Below, piece after piece: positions 54,581 to 62,646 of a DNA stretch of 64,000 nt. A program made the translations under genes and the position numbers. Under the pieces are notes generated by a model, which saw only the letters and a program-made list of their open reading frames with translations, did not search any database and had not been told where the DNA came from. Location of the stretch: positions 577,501 through 641,500 of the forward strand of contig NZ_CP029151.1 in NCBI RefSeq assembly GCF_003095655.1. The letters are read 5' to 3'. The stretch comes from Dokdonia sp. Dokd-P16. GTDB lineage: Bacteria > Bacteroidota > Bacteroidia > Flavobacteriales > Flavobacteriaceae. Within the stretch, counting starts at the first letter, position 1. Every line of letters begins with the position of its first letter.

Positions 54581-54631
54581 AATTAAGAAAGGAAAAGATT
54601 TTACTATAAACTCTGTAAACAGCGTATTATT

Positions 54632-55144
54632 ATGAAACCCAAAAATATAATTTTAATTGCAGTAATCTCATTCTTTTCCTTGAGCAGTTATGCACAATCG
54701 GACATCGCAGATATTATCTTACATTCTGAAAATCACACGACATTTACTGCAGCAATAAAAGCGGCAAATCTTGTTTCTACCCTCAAAGAAAAAGGTCCAT
54801 ATACCATATTTGCTCCTACTAATGAAGCATTTGACAAACTTGAGCAAGGAAAACTACAATTCCTCCTGCAGTCAGAAAATAAAGCTATACTATCCACTAC
54901 GCTTACCTATCATATAATACCAGCATATCTCACCACAACTAATATTGTTGACCAAATAGCAATAGGAGACGGCACCTTTAAAATGATAACCGTTGCTGGA
55001 AATATCCTTACTGCTTATTTTAAAGATGGTGATGTACTACTCACAGATGACCTAGGGAACACTGCAAAAATCATTGCTACAGATTTGAAAGGTTCTAACG
55101 GCATCATCCACGTGATTGACGGAGTAATGATGCCTAGAAATTAG
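54632..55144 (+). CDS. Fasciclin (FAS1) domain protein, exported
   Basis: A 170-aa protein with signal peptide MKPKNIILIAVISFFSLSSY, cleaved near AQS. A single FAS1 domain fills the rest: FTAAIKAANLVSTLKEKGPY, TIFAPTNEAFDKL, YHIIPAYLTT and NGIIHVIDGVMMP. FAS1 domains mediate adhesion or surface interactions. It is divergent from an ECF sigma and anti-sigma pair. Confidence 0.92.
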   Translation: MKPKNIILIAVISFFSLSSYAQSDIADIILHSENHTTFTAAIKAANLVSTLKEKGPYTIFAPTNEAFDKLEQGKLQFLLQSENKAILSTTLTYHIIPAYLTTTNIVDQIAIGDGTFKMITVAGNILTAYFKDGDVLLTDDLGNTAKIIATDLKGSNGIIHVIDGVMMPRN

Positions 55145-55171
55145 AATTGCCTCAAGTCTAGTTTAGTTGAG

Positions 55172-55200
55172 AAAGCCCCATGCGAGTGGGGCTTTTTTTT
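55172..55200 (+). terminator. Intrinsic terminator after the fasciclin gene
   Basis: A 9-bp stem aaagcccca / tggggcttt with a 6-nt loop and eight T. Confidence 0.92.
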
Positions 55201-55201
55201 A

Positions 55202-55216
55202 CGCTTTCGCGAAAAA
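55202..55216. repeat. Dispersed palindrome, copy 12 (variant, intergenic)
   Basis: cgctttcgcgaaaaa keeps the left arm and core; the right arm is changed. It starts directly after the terminator T run. Confidence 0.75.
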
Positions 55217-55243
55217 GGGATAGACTACAAAACGTAGAAATAG

Positions 55244-55270
55244 AAAAAGAGCAGCCATTGAGCTGCTCTT
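55244..55270. terminator. Terminator at the 3' end of murB, probably bidirectional
   Basis: The stem aagagcagc / gctgctctt has a 6-nt loop. On the minus strand it is followed by a short T run (complement of 55244-55248), and on the plus strand by a T-rich stretch. Confidence 0.8.
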
Positions 55271-55312
55271 TCTTTATTCGAAAACTACCTTCTTATCTAA
55301 TTTTTTTGGGGC

Positions 55313-56332
55313 TTAAATCACATTCACCTCTGGAACAATCTTTATCCCGAACATTTCATTTACGGCTGCTTGAATTTTCATAGCAACTCCCCAGACTTCT
55401 GCTCCGGTTGCATTACCATGATTAACTAATACAAGAGCTTGCTTATCATGCACACCTGCATCTCCAAATCTTTTCCCTTTAAAACCAGCTTGCTCGATAA
55501 GCCATCCAGCAGGAACTTTGATTTGCTCATCACCTATTGGGTAAAAAGGTATTTCGGTATACTCTTTTCTGAGCTCTGTAAACTGAGCTTGAGAGATTAC
55601 TGGATTCTTAAAAAATGACCCACTATTCCCTATCTTTTTGGGATCTGGCAACTTAGACTGGCGTATTTCAATCACAGCGTTTGAGATATCTACTAAGGTT
55701 GGGTTTGTTATTTCTTTCGCTTTAAGCGTGTCATAAATAGCACCGTACTCTGTATTTATTTTATGATTCTTCTTTGTAAGTTTAAAAGTCACCGACGTAA
55801 TTACATATTGATCTTTGAGCTCATTTTTAAACACAGAATCTCTATATCCAAAGGCACAATCATCAAGTGTAAAAACACGTTCCTGTTGTGTAGCCCTATG
55901 CACTGCCTCACATGAGTAAAAAGTATCTTTTAATTCTACTCCGTAAGCACCTATATTTTGAATAGGTGATGTCCCCACATTACCAGGGATAAGAGATAGG
56001 TTTTCAACACCTCCTAGGTTGTTGTTTACGCAATACAATACAAACTCATGCCAGTTTTCTCCTCCAGCTACCTTAAGCAAGATTTCATCTTCAGTAAATG
56101 AATCATCTACCACTACAATACTCTTAAGGTCACAGTGAATCACTAGCCTATCGACGTCTTTAGTGAGAAGCATATTACTCCCTCCTCCTATTATAAAAGG
56201 ATTAGGATATGCCTCATCTGCAAGTAATTCTTTTAAACTACCAATAGAAGAAACGCTCGCAAAATAGCGAGCGTTTACATCTATACCAAAGGTATTATAC
56301 TTCTTAAGCGATACGTTTTCTAGTACCTCCAT
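55313..56332 (-). CDS. murB: UDP-N-acetylenolpyruvoylglucosamine reductase
   Basis: A 339-aa FAD enzyme for the second committed step of peptidoglycan precursor synthesis. Signatures: NTFGIDVNARYF, IIGGGSNMLLT (FAD binding, about 47-57), GVENLSLIPGNVGTSPIQNI and GAYGVELKD (about 114-140), SGSFFKNP with the catalytic serine, and the C-terminal VPEVNVI with the proton-shuttle glutamate. It starts 2 nt after the aminotransferase stop, so the two are coupled. Confidence 0.95.
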   Translation of the reverse strand: MEVLENVSLKKYNTFGIDVNARYFASVSSIGSLKELLADEAYPNPFIIGGGSNMLLTKDVDRLVIHCDLKSIVVVDDSFTEDEILLKVAGGENWHEFVLYCVNNNLGGVENLSLIPGNVGTSPIQNIGAYGVELKDTFYSCEAVHRATQQERVFTLDDCAFGYRDSVFKNELKDQYVITSVTFKLTKKNHKINTEYGAIYDTLKAKEITNPTLVDISNAVIEIRQSKLPDPKKIGNSGSFFKNPVISQAQFTELRKEYTEIPFYPIGDEQIKVPAGWLIEQAGFKGKRFGDAGVHDKQALVLVNHGNATGAEVWGVAMKIQAAVNEMFGIKIVPEVNVI

Positions 56333-56334
56333 TA

Positions 56335-57525
56335 TTAATCTTGATATTGCTCTAAGGCAACTTTTAAAATGGCCACAGCATCTTTTAAGTGATTTTCTTC
56401 TAATACATATGCAATACGCACCTGGTTAAGACCTACGTTTGCACTACTATAGAAACCAGCTGCCGGAGCTACCATTATTGTTCTTCCATCTAAGTCAAAA
56501 GACTCTAGTAACCACTGTGCAAAAGCATCTGCATTTTTTACAGGAAGCTCTGCGATACAGTAAAATGCACCTTTAGGTTTTGCTACTTTTATTCCAGGTA
56601 TAGCTTCTAGTCCTGCTACAAGAATATCTCTACGAGACACATACTCTTCAATCACATCATCAAAATAACTCTGAGGAGTATCTAATGCTGCCTCAGAGGC
56701 TATTTGAGCAAATGTAGGAGGACTCAAACGTGCTTGTGCAAACTTCATAGCAGTGCTCATAAGCTCTTTATTACGACTTACGATACACCCTATACGAGCT
56801 CCACACATAGAAAAGCGCTTTGATACAGAATCTATCATGATAGCATGATTGTCAATATCACGCTCCTTCATTACTGAGTGATGCTGGTGACCATCGTAAG
56901 CAAACTCACGATACACCTCGTCTGCTATTAGAAAAAGGTCGTGCTTCTTAACAAGCTCTGCTAGCTGGCGTATTTCTTCTTGAGAATATAAATATCCTGT
57001 TGGATTCCCAGGATTACAAATAACGATTGCCTTTGTCTTGTCTGATATCAATTTTTCAAAATCTGAGATAGGAGGCAATGCAAATCCTTCTTCTAATGTA
57101 GATATAACAGGCACTACCGTCACGCCACTTGCAGTTGCAAATCCGTTATAGTTTGCATAGAAAGGTTCCGGAATGATAATTTCATCACCTGGATCTGTAA
57201 CACTTCCCATTGCAAATAGCAATGCTTCAGACCCTCCTGTAGAGATAATTATATCTTCAGAGGTTACATCAATACCGTGATTACTATAATATGAAGCTAG
57301 TTTATCTCTGTAAGATTGAAACCCTGCGCTATGGCTATACGCCAGCACTTCGAGATCATTATTTTTTACAGCATCAAGTGCTACTTTTGGCGTCTTAATG
57401 TCTGGTTGACCAATGTTAAGTTGGTGAATTTTTATTCCTCGTGCTTTGGCCGCATCGGCAAATGGTACGAGTTTACGTATAGGTGATTGAGGCATTGCAA
57501 GCCCCTTCTTTGATATTGCTGGCAT
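56335..57525 (-). CDS. PLP-dependent class I/II aminotransferase
   Basis: A 396-aa fold-type I aminotransferase of the aspartate-aminotransferase group. The ATG at 57525 (MPAISKKGLAMPQSPIRKL) is chosen over one seven codons upstream. Visible are QLNIGQPDIKTP, STGGSEALLFAMGS, VICNPGNPTGYLYS, LIADEVYREF and the PLP-lysine motif DSVSKRFSMCGARIG. The amino-acid specificity is not clear. It is upstream of murB with 2 nt spacing. Confidence 0.9.
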   Translation of the reverse strand: MPAISKKGLAMPQSPIRKLVPFADAAKARGIKIHQLNIGQPDIKTPKVALDAVKNNDLEVLAYSHSAGFQSYRDKLASYYSNHGIDVTSEDIIISTGGSEALLFAMGSVTDPGDEIIIPEPFYANYNGFATASGVTVVPVISTLEEGFALPPISDFEKLISDKTKAIVICNPGNPTGYLYSQEEIRQLAELVKKHDLFLIADEVYREFAYDGHQHHSVMKERDIDNHAIMIDSVSKRFSMCGARIGCIVSRNKELMSTAMKFAQARLSPPTFAQIASEAALDTPQSYFDDVIEEYVSRRDILVAGLEAIPGIKVAKPKGAFYCIAELPVKNADAFAQWLLESFDLDGRTIMVAPAAGFYSSANVGLNQVRIAYVLEENHLKDAVAILKVALEQYQD

Positions 57526-57594
57526 AATGTATTTTTCTTTATACAAAAATGCGGAATTTATTGGTGTTTTTAAAGCGCGTGCAAGGGTATTTTA

Positions 57595-57608
57595 CTTTCG
57601 CGAAAGCG
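57595..57608. repeat. Dispersed palindrome, copy 13 (intergenic)
   Basis: ctttcgcgaaagcg retains the complete 12-bp core; the outer left base pair is lost. It lies between the aminotransferase and DUF1573 genes. Confidence 0.85.
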
Positions 57609-57611
57609 CAT

Positions 57612-57639
57612 AAAAAAAGACCGCCATTACGACAGTCTT
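57612..57639 (-). terminator. Intrinsic terminator after the DUF1573 gene
   Basis: On the minus strand aagactgtc / ggcggtctt (with two wobble pairs) is followed by seven T. Confidence 0.75.
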
Positions 57640-57661
57640 TTATACAAGTTATGTGATCTGA

Positions 57662-58048
57662 TTATTGACCAGCTTCTGGCTTTACTGTCCCTTTAATTTT
57701 GAGACTTTGTGGCACTTCTGAAGCATTAGAATAAACTGTTATTGTCTTTCTAATTGGCCCTGGACGCTTAGTGTCATACTTTACCTCTATTTCTCCTTTT
57801 TCTCCTGGTTGAATAGGATTTTCTGGTTTCTTAGGTATTGTACAACCACATGTAGAGTATACACGAGCAACAATAAGTACGTCATTTCCAGTATTTGTAA
57901 AAGTAAACTTACGTATACCGTCTGCACCATAATCTACTTCACCATAATCTACAACTTCTGAATCAAAAGTGATTACAGCTTTTTTCTCTTGTGCTTGTAC
58001 GCTTACTACTAGAAGCATAGCAACAAATAAAAATAGTACCTTTTTCAT
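57662..58048 (-). CDS. DUF1573-family exported protein
   Basis: A 128-aa protein with signal peptide MKKVLFLFVAMLLVVSVQAQ. The mature part is a single Ig-like DUF1573 domain: FDSEVVDYGEVDYG, RKFTFTNTGNDVLIV, STCGCTIPKKPENPI (the usual CGCT motif) and ITVYSNASEVPQSLKIKGTV. Function unknown; such proteins are common in Bacteroidota envelopes. It is transcribed alone. Confidence 0.92.
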   Translation of the reverse strand: MKKVLFLFVAMLLVVSVQAQEKKAVITFDSEVVDYGEVDYGADGIRKFTFTNTGNDVLIVARVYSTCGCTIPKKPENPIQPGEKGEIEVKYDTKRPGPIRKTITVYSNASEVPQSLKIKGTVKPEAGQ

Positions 58049-58188
58049 AATTTTAAATATTTGAGGGATTTCAAATGTAACTACAAATTAAACACCTGCC
58101 AAGAATGATATTAACATTAACATGGTGCGCTACTGTATATGTGTGCCAAAAATAGCACTTTGTCTACACAATAATCCTACTGTTATCC

Positions 58189-58196
58189 CTACTTTT
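58189..58196 (+). promoter_or_regulatory. -7 box of valS
   Basis: TACTTTTG fits TAnnTTTG and lies 31 nt before the valS ATG. A TTTG at 58158-58161 is too far for the usual spacing, so the -33 element is unclear. Confidence 0.5.
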
Positions 58197-58227
58197 GCTT
58201 ACTTTAAGACAATAATCAGACCAAACT

Positions 58228-60861
58228 ATGAGTATAGCATCAAAATATGATTCTACCCAAGTAGAAGACAAGTGGTACAGCTACTGGATGGAACATAATT
58301 ACTTCCATTCTACACCAGACAATAGAGAACCGTATACAATCGTGATACCTCCTCCTAACGTAACTGGCGTCTTACACATGGGACATATGCTTAACAACAC
58401 GATTCAAGACGTTTTAGTGCGCCGTGCTCGACTGTTAGGAAAAAATGCTTGCTGGGTACCTGGAACAGATCACGCCTCTATTGCTACAGAGGCAAAGGTA
58501 GTTGCACGTCTTAAAGAACAAGGCGTAAAAAAATCTGATCTTACTCGTGAGGAGTTTCTTGCGCATGCATGGGAGTGGAAAGAAGAGTATGGTGGCGTAA
58601 TCCTAGATCAGCTTAAAAAGCTCGGAGCTTCATGCGATTGGGAACGCACTGCCTTTACAATGGATCCAGCAATGTCTGAGTCTGTTATAAAGACCTTTGT
58701 AGATCTTTATGACAAAGGTCTTATATACCGTGGCTACCGCATGGTAAACTGGGATCCAGAAGCAAAAACTACACTTTCTGACGAGGAAGTAATACATGAA
58801 GAACGCCAAGGACTTCTATATTACCTTAACTATAAACTAGAAGGCTCTGATGAAACGTTAACGATTGCCACAACACGTCCAGAAACTATTTTTGGCGACA
58901 CTGCTATATGCATTAACCCTACAGACGAACGCTTTACACACCTCAAAGGAAAGAAAGCAATTGTACCTATAAGTGGTCGTGTGATTCCTATTATAGAAGA
59001 TGAGTATGTAGATCTTGAATTTGGAACAGGATGCCTAAAGGTTACTCCTGCACACGACGAGAATGACAAAATGCTGGGCGATAAACATAAGCTTGAAGTA
59101 ATAGACATCTTTAATGATGACGCTTCTCTTAACAGCTTCGGACTTCATTACGAAGGTCAAGATCGTTTTGAATGTCGTAAGAATATTAAAAAAGAACTTG
59201 AAGAAATAGGTGCTCTAGTAAAAACAGAGAACCACATTAATAAAGTAGGAACATCAGAACGCACAAAGGCCGTAATTGAGCCTAGACTATCTGACCAGTG
59301 GTTCCTTAAAATGGAAGAGCTTGTAAAACCTGCCATAAAAGCTGTGCTTGAAACTGGCGAGGTAAAGTTATTTCCTAAAAAGTTTGAAAACACCTACCGT
59401 CACTGGATGGAGAACATACGTGACTGGAATATCTCTCGCCAGTTATGGTGGGGACAGCAAATTCCTGCTTACTTCTATGGAGAGGGAAAAGAGGATTTTG
59501 TAGTTGCCGAAAGTATGGAGGATGCTGTTACGCTTTCGCGAAAGCGTACCGGAAACGATTCCCTCACTGCTGCAGATTTACGTCAAGACGAAGATGCAAT
59601 GGACACTTGGTTCAGCTCATGGTTATGGCCTATGAGTGTTTTTGACGGAGTACGCAATCCAGACAACGAAGAGTTTAACTACTACTACCCTACAAATGAT
59701 CTTGTTACGGGACCAGATATTTTATTTTTCTGGGTAGCGCGTATGATCATTGCTGGATATGAGTACACAGATAAAAGACCTTTCCAGAATGTTTACCTGA
59801 CAGGTCTAGTACGTGACAAGCAGCGTCGCAAGATGTCTAAGTCACTAGGTAACTCACCAGATGCACTAGAGCTCATCAAAGAATACGGGGCAGATGGTGT
59901 ACGTGTAGGACTACTATTGAGTAGTGCCGCAGGTAACGACCTTATGTTTGACGAAGATTTACTTAAGCAAGGAAAAGGATTCATCAAGAAAAACTTAAGT
60001 GCCTTCAGCCTTATTCAAGGTTGGGAAATAGACGAGACCATATCACAACCTGCACACAGCGCACAAGGTTTAGAATGGTACACTAACCGTTTTAATCAGA
60101 CGCTTGTTGAGATAGAAGACCACTTCTCAAAATATAGAATTTCTGACGCTTTGATGGCGAGTTACAAACTCGTATGGAATGACTTCTGTGGTTGGTTACT
60201 AGAGATTATCAAGCCAGCATACCAACAACCTATTGATCGTAAGACGTATGATGCAGTAATTGCAGCATTTGAAAACAACCTACGTATACTTCATCCATTT
60301 ATCCCTTTTGCATCTGAAGAGATCTGGCAGACAATCGCCACACGTACTCCAGAAGAAGCGCTAATTATCAATAAATGGCCAGAAGGAGGCGAAGTAAACG
60401 AGCAAATCATTGCAGATTTTGACTACGCTACACAAGTTGTTTCAGGAATAAGAACGATAAGAAAAAGTAAGAACATAGCTTTTAAAGATCAGATAGAATT
60501 ACATCTTCTAAGCAATGAGAAAGCATCATCAGACTATGATGGCATCATCTCGAAGTTAGGGAATGTGAGTGAGATCGCTTTCGCGAAAGCGCCACTAGAC
60601 GGAGCATTATCCTTTAGAGTAAAATCTAATGAGTACTTCATACCACTTGCAGGCGCTATTGATGTAGAGGCCGAAGTTGCAAAAATTGAGGAAGAACTCA
60701 AATACACGAAAGGCTTCCTTATATCTGTTTCTAAGAAACTATCAAATGAACGCTTTGTAAGCAATGCACCAGAAAAGGTGGTTGAGATCGAAAAGCAAAA
60801 GATGGCAGATGCCGAAGCAAAAATTGAGGCTTTAGAAAAACGTCTTACTAGTTTGACTTAG
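58228..60861 (+). CDS. valS: Valine--tRNA ligase
   Basis: An 877-aa class I synthetase that charges tRNA-Val. The HIGH-type motif is HMGHM at 50-54 (PPPNVTGVLHMGHM), with the WVPGTDHASIATEAK segment after it. The editing domain spans about 190-340 (TIATTRPETIFGDTAI, TPAHDEND). The KMSKS motif RRKMSKSLGN is near residue 535. Anticodon-binding and C-terminal coiled-coil (VEAEVAKIEEELKYTKGFL) regions follow. Two dispersed palindromes lie in the gene: one codes TLSRKR (about 434-439) before the DTWFSSWLWP motif, the other AFAKA (about 783-788). Confidence 0.97.
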   Translation: MSIASKYDSTQVEDKWYSYWMEHNYFHSTPDNREPYTIVIPPPNVTGVLHMGHMLNNTIQDVLVRRARLLGKNACWVPGTDHASIATEAKVVARLKEQGVKKSDLTREEFLAHAWEWKEEYGGVILDQLKKLGASCDWERTAFTMDPAMSESVIKTFVDLYDKGLIYRGYRMVNWDPEAKTTLSDEEVIHEERQGLLYYLNYKLEGSDETLTIATTRPETIFGDTAICINPTDERFTHLKGKKAIVPISGRVIPIIEDEYVDLEFGTGCLKVTPAHDENDKMLGDKHKLEVIDIFNDDASLNSFGLHYEGQDRFECRKNIKKELEEIGALVKTENHINKVGTSERTKAVIEPRLSDQWFLKMEELVKPAIKAVLETGEVKLFPKKFENTYRHWMENIRDWNISRQLWWGQQIPAYFYGEGKEDFVVAESMEDAVTLSRKRTGNDSLTAADLRQDEDAMDTWFSSWLWPMSVFDGVRNPDNEEFNYYYPTNDLVTGPDILFFWVARMIIAGYEYTDKRPFQNVYLTGLVRDKQRRKMSKSLGNSPDALELIKEYGADGVRVGLLLSSAAGNDLMFDEDLLKQGKGFIKKNLSAFSLIQGWEIDETISQPAHSAQGLEWYTNRFNQTLVEIEDHFSKYRISDALMASYKLVWNDFCGWLLEIIKPAYQQPIDRKTYDAVIAAFENNLRILHPFIPFASEEIWQTIATRTPEEALIINKWPEGGEVNEQIIADFDYATQVVSGIRTIRKSKNIAFKDQIELHLLSNEKASSDYDGIISKLGNVSEIAFAKAPLDGALSFRVKSNEYFIPLAGAIDVEAEVAKIEEELKYTKGFLISVSKKLSNERFVSNAPEKVVEIEKQKMADAEAKIEALEKRLTSLT
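59531..59546. repeat. Dispersed palindrome, copy 14 (inside valS)
   Basis: A perfect 16-bp copy, read as LSRKR in a variable loop of ValS. Confidence 0.9.
60576..60591. repeat. Dispersed palindrome, copy 15 (inside valS)
   Basis: A perfect 16-bp copy, read as AFAKA in the C-terminal part of ValS, about 1 kb from copy 14. Confidence 0.9.
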
Positions 60862-60886
60862 ACTTTCAAATACCTATTACAACAAC

Positions 60887-60917
60887 AAAGGCGCAGATGA
60901 TATCTGCGCCTTTGCTC
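60887..60917. terminator. Bidirectional terminator between valS and the ACBP gene
   Basis: A 12-bp stem aaaggcgcagat / atctgcgccttt with a 3-nt loop; both flanks are T-rich in the matching direction, although weakly. Confidence 0.8.
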
Positions 60918-60941
60918 TTTTGTATAATCTAATAATTGTTT

Positions 60942-61202
60942 TTACAGATATTTATCTGCAGCTTCAATATACGCTTCTTTTGCCTCTTGCGTAGTCATAG
61001 ACTTAACTTGCAGTAATGCATTAATCTTAAAGGCGCTCACAAGCTCGTGCTCGCCTTCATTGTGACTAAATGTATTCTTTTGAGTAGCCTGTTTGTAAAG
61101 CGCGTAAAACTGCAGCAATACGTCTGGCGGAAATTCCTGCTTAGCATTACTCACCTTTCGGAGGGCTTCTTCAAATTTTTCATGAAGTACCTTCTTATCC
61201 AT
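60942..61202 (-). CDS. Acyl-CoA-binding protein
   Basis: An 86-aa protein of the ACBP family, which binds long-chain acyl-CoA. The segments KFEEALRKVSNAKQEFPPDV, LLQFYALYKQATQKN and MTTQEAKEAYIEAADKYL match the four-helix fold, and LYALYKQAT-like YALYKQAT is the family signature. The usual tryptophans of the KWDAW segment are replaced (FKINALLQ). Its ATG overlaps the psd stop by one base (TAATG), so it is the last gene of a cdsA-psd-ACBP lipid unit. Confidence 0.88.
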   Translation of the reverse strand: MDKKVLHEKFEEALRKVSNAKQEFPPDVLLQFYALYKQATQKNTFSHNEGEHELVSAFKINALLQVKSMTTQEAKEAYIEAADKYL

Positions 61203-61852
61203 TATATTGATGCTATTATCGATTGCGCTCCTTTTACAACATCATTAAGCTTTACATCAAGTTTTGTTCCTATAGGTAGATATAAATCTACACGAGAACC
61301 AAAACGTATAAAACCACTATCGTCTCCCTGTACTACCATCTGTCCCTCTTCTGCATAATTGATAATGCGCTTAGCAAGAGCTCCAGCAATCTGACGATAA
61401 AGAACGTCACCAAATTTATCTGTATTCACAACAACTGTTGTACGTTCATTCTCTGTACTTGATTTAGGATGCCAAGCTACTAGGTATTTACCCGGATGAT
61501 ACTTGCTGTAAGCAATACGCCCCCCTCCCGGATAACGTGTTACGTGCACATTGAGTGGCGACATAAACACAGAAACCTGAAGACGCTTATCTTTAAAATA
61601 CTCCGCCTCATACACCTCCTCGATAACAACTACTTTACCATCTACAGGAGAGGTAAGCACATTTGCATCATTAGGTGCAGTACGTTCAGGATTTCTAAAA
61701 AACTGAAGTACTAAATATAATAGCACACCTAATACGATAGCTATTAAATAAAACAACCAGTTTTTATCTAAAAACCTATTAGCAACTAATATAAGTCCCG
61801 TAAAAATAACGAGTGATATTACTATAATTTTATATCCTTCTTTATGGAACAT
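61202..61852 (-). CDS. psd: Phosphatidylserine decarboxylase family protein
   Basis: A 216-aa short (archaeal-type) decarboxylase that forms phosphatidylethanolamine. The ATG at 61852 (MFHKEGYKIIVIS) is chosen over a TTG four codons upstream. Two membrane segments (about 8-27 and 33-50) precede the catalytic part with LTSPVDGKVV, FMSPLNVHVTRYPGGG and the self-cleavage site FGSRVDLYLP, in which the serine becomes the pyruvoyl group. It overlaps cdsA by 11 nt. Confidence 0.93.
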   Translation of the reverse strand: MFHKEGYKIIVISLVIFTGLILVANRFLDKNWLFYLIAIVLGVLLYLVLQFFRNPERTAPNDANVLTSPVDGKVVVIEEVYEAEYFKDKRLQVSVFMSPLNVHVTRYPGGGRIAYSKYHPGKYLVAWHPKSSTENERTTVVVNTDKFGDVLYRQIAGALAKRIINYAEEGQMVVQGDDSGFIRFGSRVDLYLPIGTKLDVKLNDVVKGAQSIIASI

Positions 61853-62645
61853 AGTCAAGTACAATTAAAAATAAGTATAAAAATGGTGCTGCAAATATGA
61901 TACTATCTAGTCGATCATATAATCCACCGTGCCCAGGCATAATACGCCCGCTATCTTTCACCCCTGCTTGACGCTTGAGCTGTGATTGAATAAGATCTCC
62001 TAAAGTTCCAAAAACAGAAGTAACAATAGCTATAGTTATCCACAGCTGAAGACCGAGAAGATCTGTAAAAAAGTAAAATAGTAAACTAGCCAAACAACAG
62101 AATACTAATCCACCCACAAAACCCTCGACAGTCTTGTTAGGAGAAATACGTTCTAGCAGCTTATGCTTACCTATACTTTTACCTACTATAAAGGCAAAGG
62201 TATCATTAATCCATATAAGTGCAAACACGCTTGCTACTAGTAATGAGGTATATTCTCCTTTATATGATGGCAGGAGCATAGTAAAGACCACACCTCCTAT
62301 AATATAAAATATGGTATAAGCATACTTTTGAGCAACTGTAATATATCGCTCTGAAGGCCTAATAAGATTTTTAATGAGATAAAGGTTTACGGTAATTGTA
62401 AGCGCTAAAAAAATGAGAGTAACACTTCTATCTAACTTTAGGTAACATAAAACAGTTACACAAGCAAGTAGCAAAATATAAGAAAGCAATGATTTTATCT
62501 CAATGAGTTTGAGAAACTCATATAACACTACCACTCCTAGACCTAAAAAAACTATTAGATAGGTAGTTTCTAATGAGAAAATAGCAAGTAACAGTAATGT
62601 CACATAGAGCAATCCAGATAGCCCTCTAATAATTATTTCACGCAT
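61842..62645 (-). CDS. cdsA: Phosphatidate cytidylyltransferase
   Basis: A 267-aa polytopic enzyme that makes CDP-diacylglycerol from phosphatidate and CTP, the branch point of phospholipid synthesis. Eight or so membrane segments precede the signature near the C-terminus, SQLKRQAGVKDSGRIMPGHG and GLYDRLDSIIFAAP. The region IWINDTFAFIVGKSIGKHKL and the ISPNKTVEGFVGGL motif are also typical. It lies between a LUD-domain gene and psd. Confidence 0.95.
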   Translation of the reverse strand: MREIIIRGLSGLLYVTLLLLAIFSLETTYLIVFLGLGVVVLYEFLKLIEIKSLLSYILLLACVTVLCYLKLDRSVTLIFLALTITVNLYLIKNLIRPSERYITVAQKYAYTIFYIIGGVVFTMLLPSYKGEYTSLLVASVFALIWINDTFAFIVGKSIGKHKLLERISPNKTVEGFVGGLVFCCLASLLFYFFTDLLGLQLWITIAIVTSVFGTLGDLIQSQLKRQAGVKDSGRIMPGHGGLYDRLDSIIFAAPFLYLFLIVLDYVP

Positions 62646-62646
62646 A

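Noticed and set aside
946-60591. Reading the dispersed palindrome as ParB (parS) sites
   Set aside because: The usual parS is TGTTTCACGTGAAACA; the centre here is TCGCGA, and copies are spread over 60 kb with variants, unlike clustered parS.
946-60591. Reading the dispersed palindrome as terminators
   Set aside because: Most copies lie inside genes or before starts, have no loop and no T run. Real terminators are found separately.
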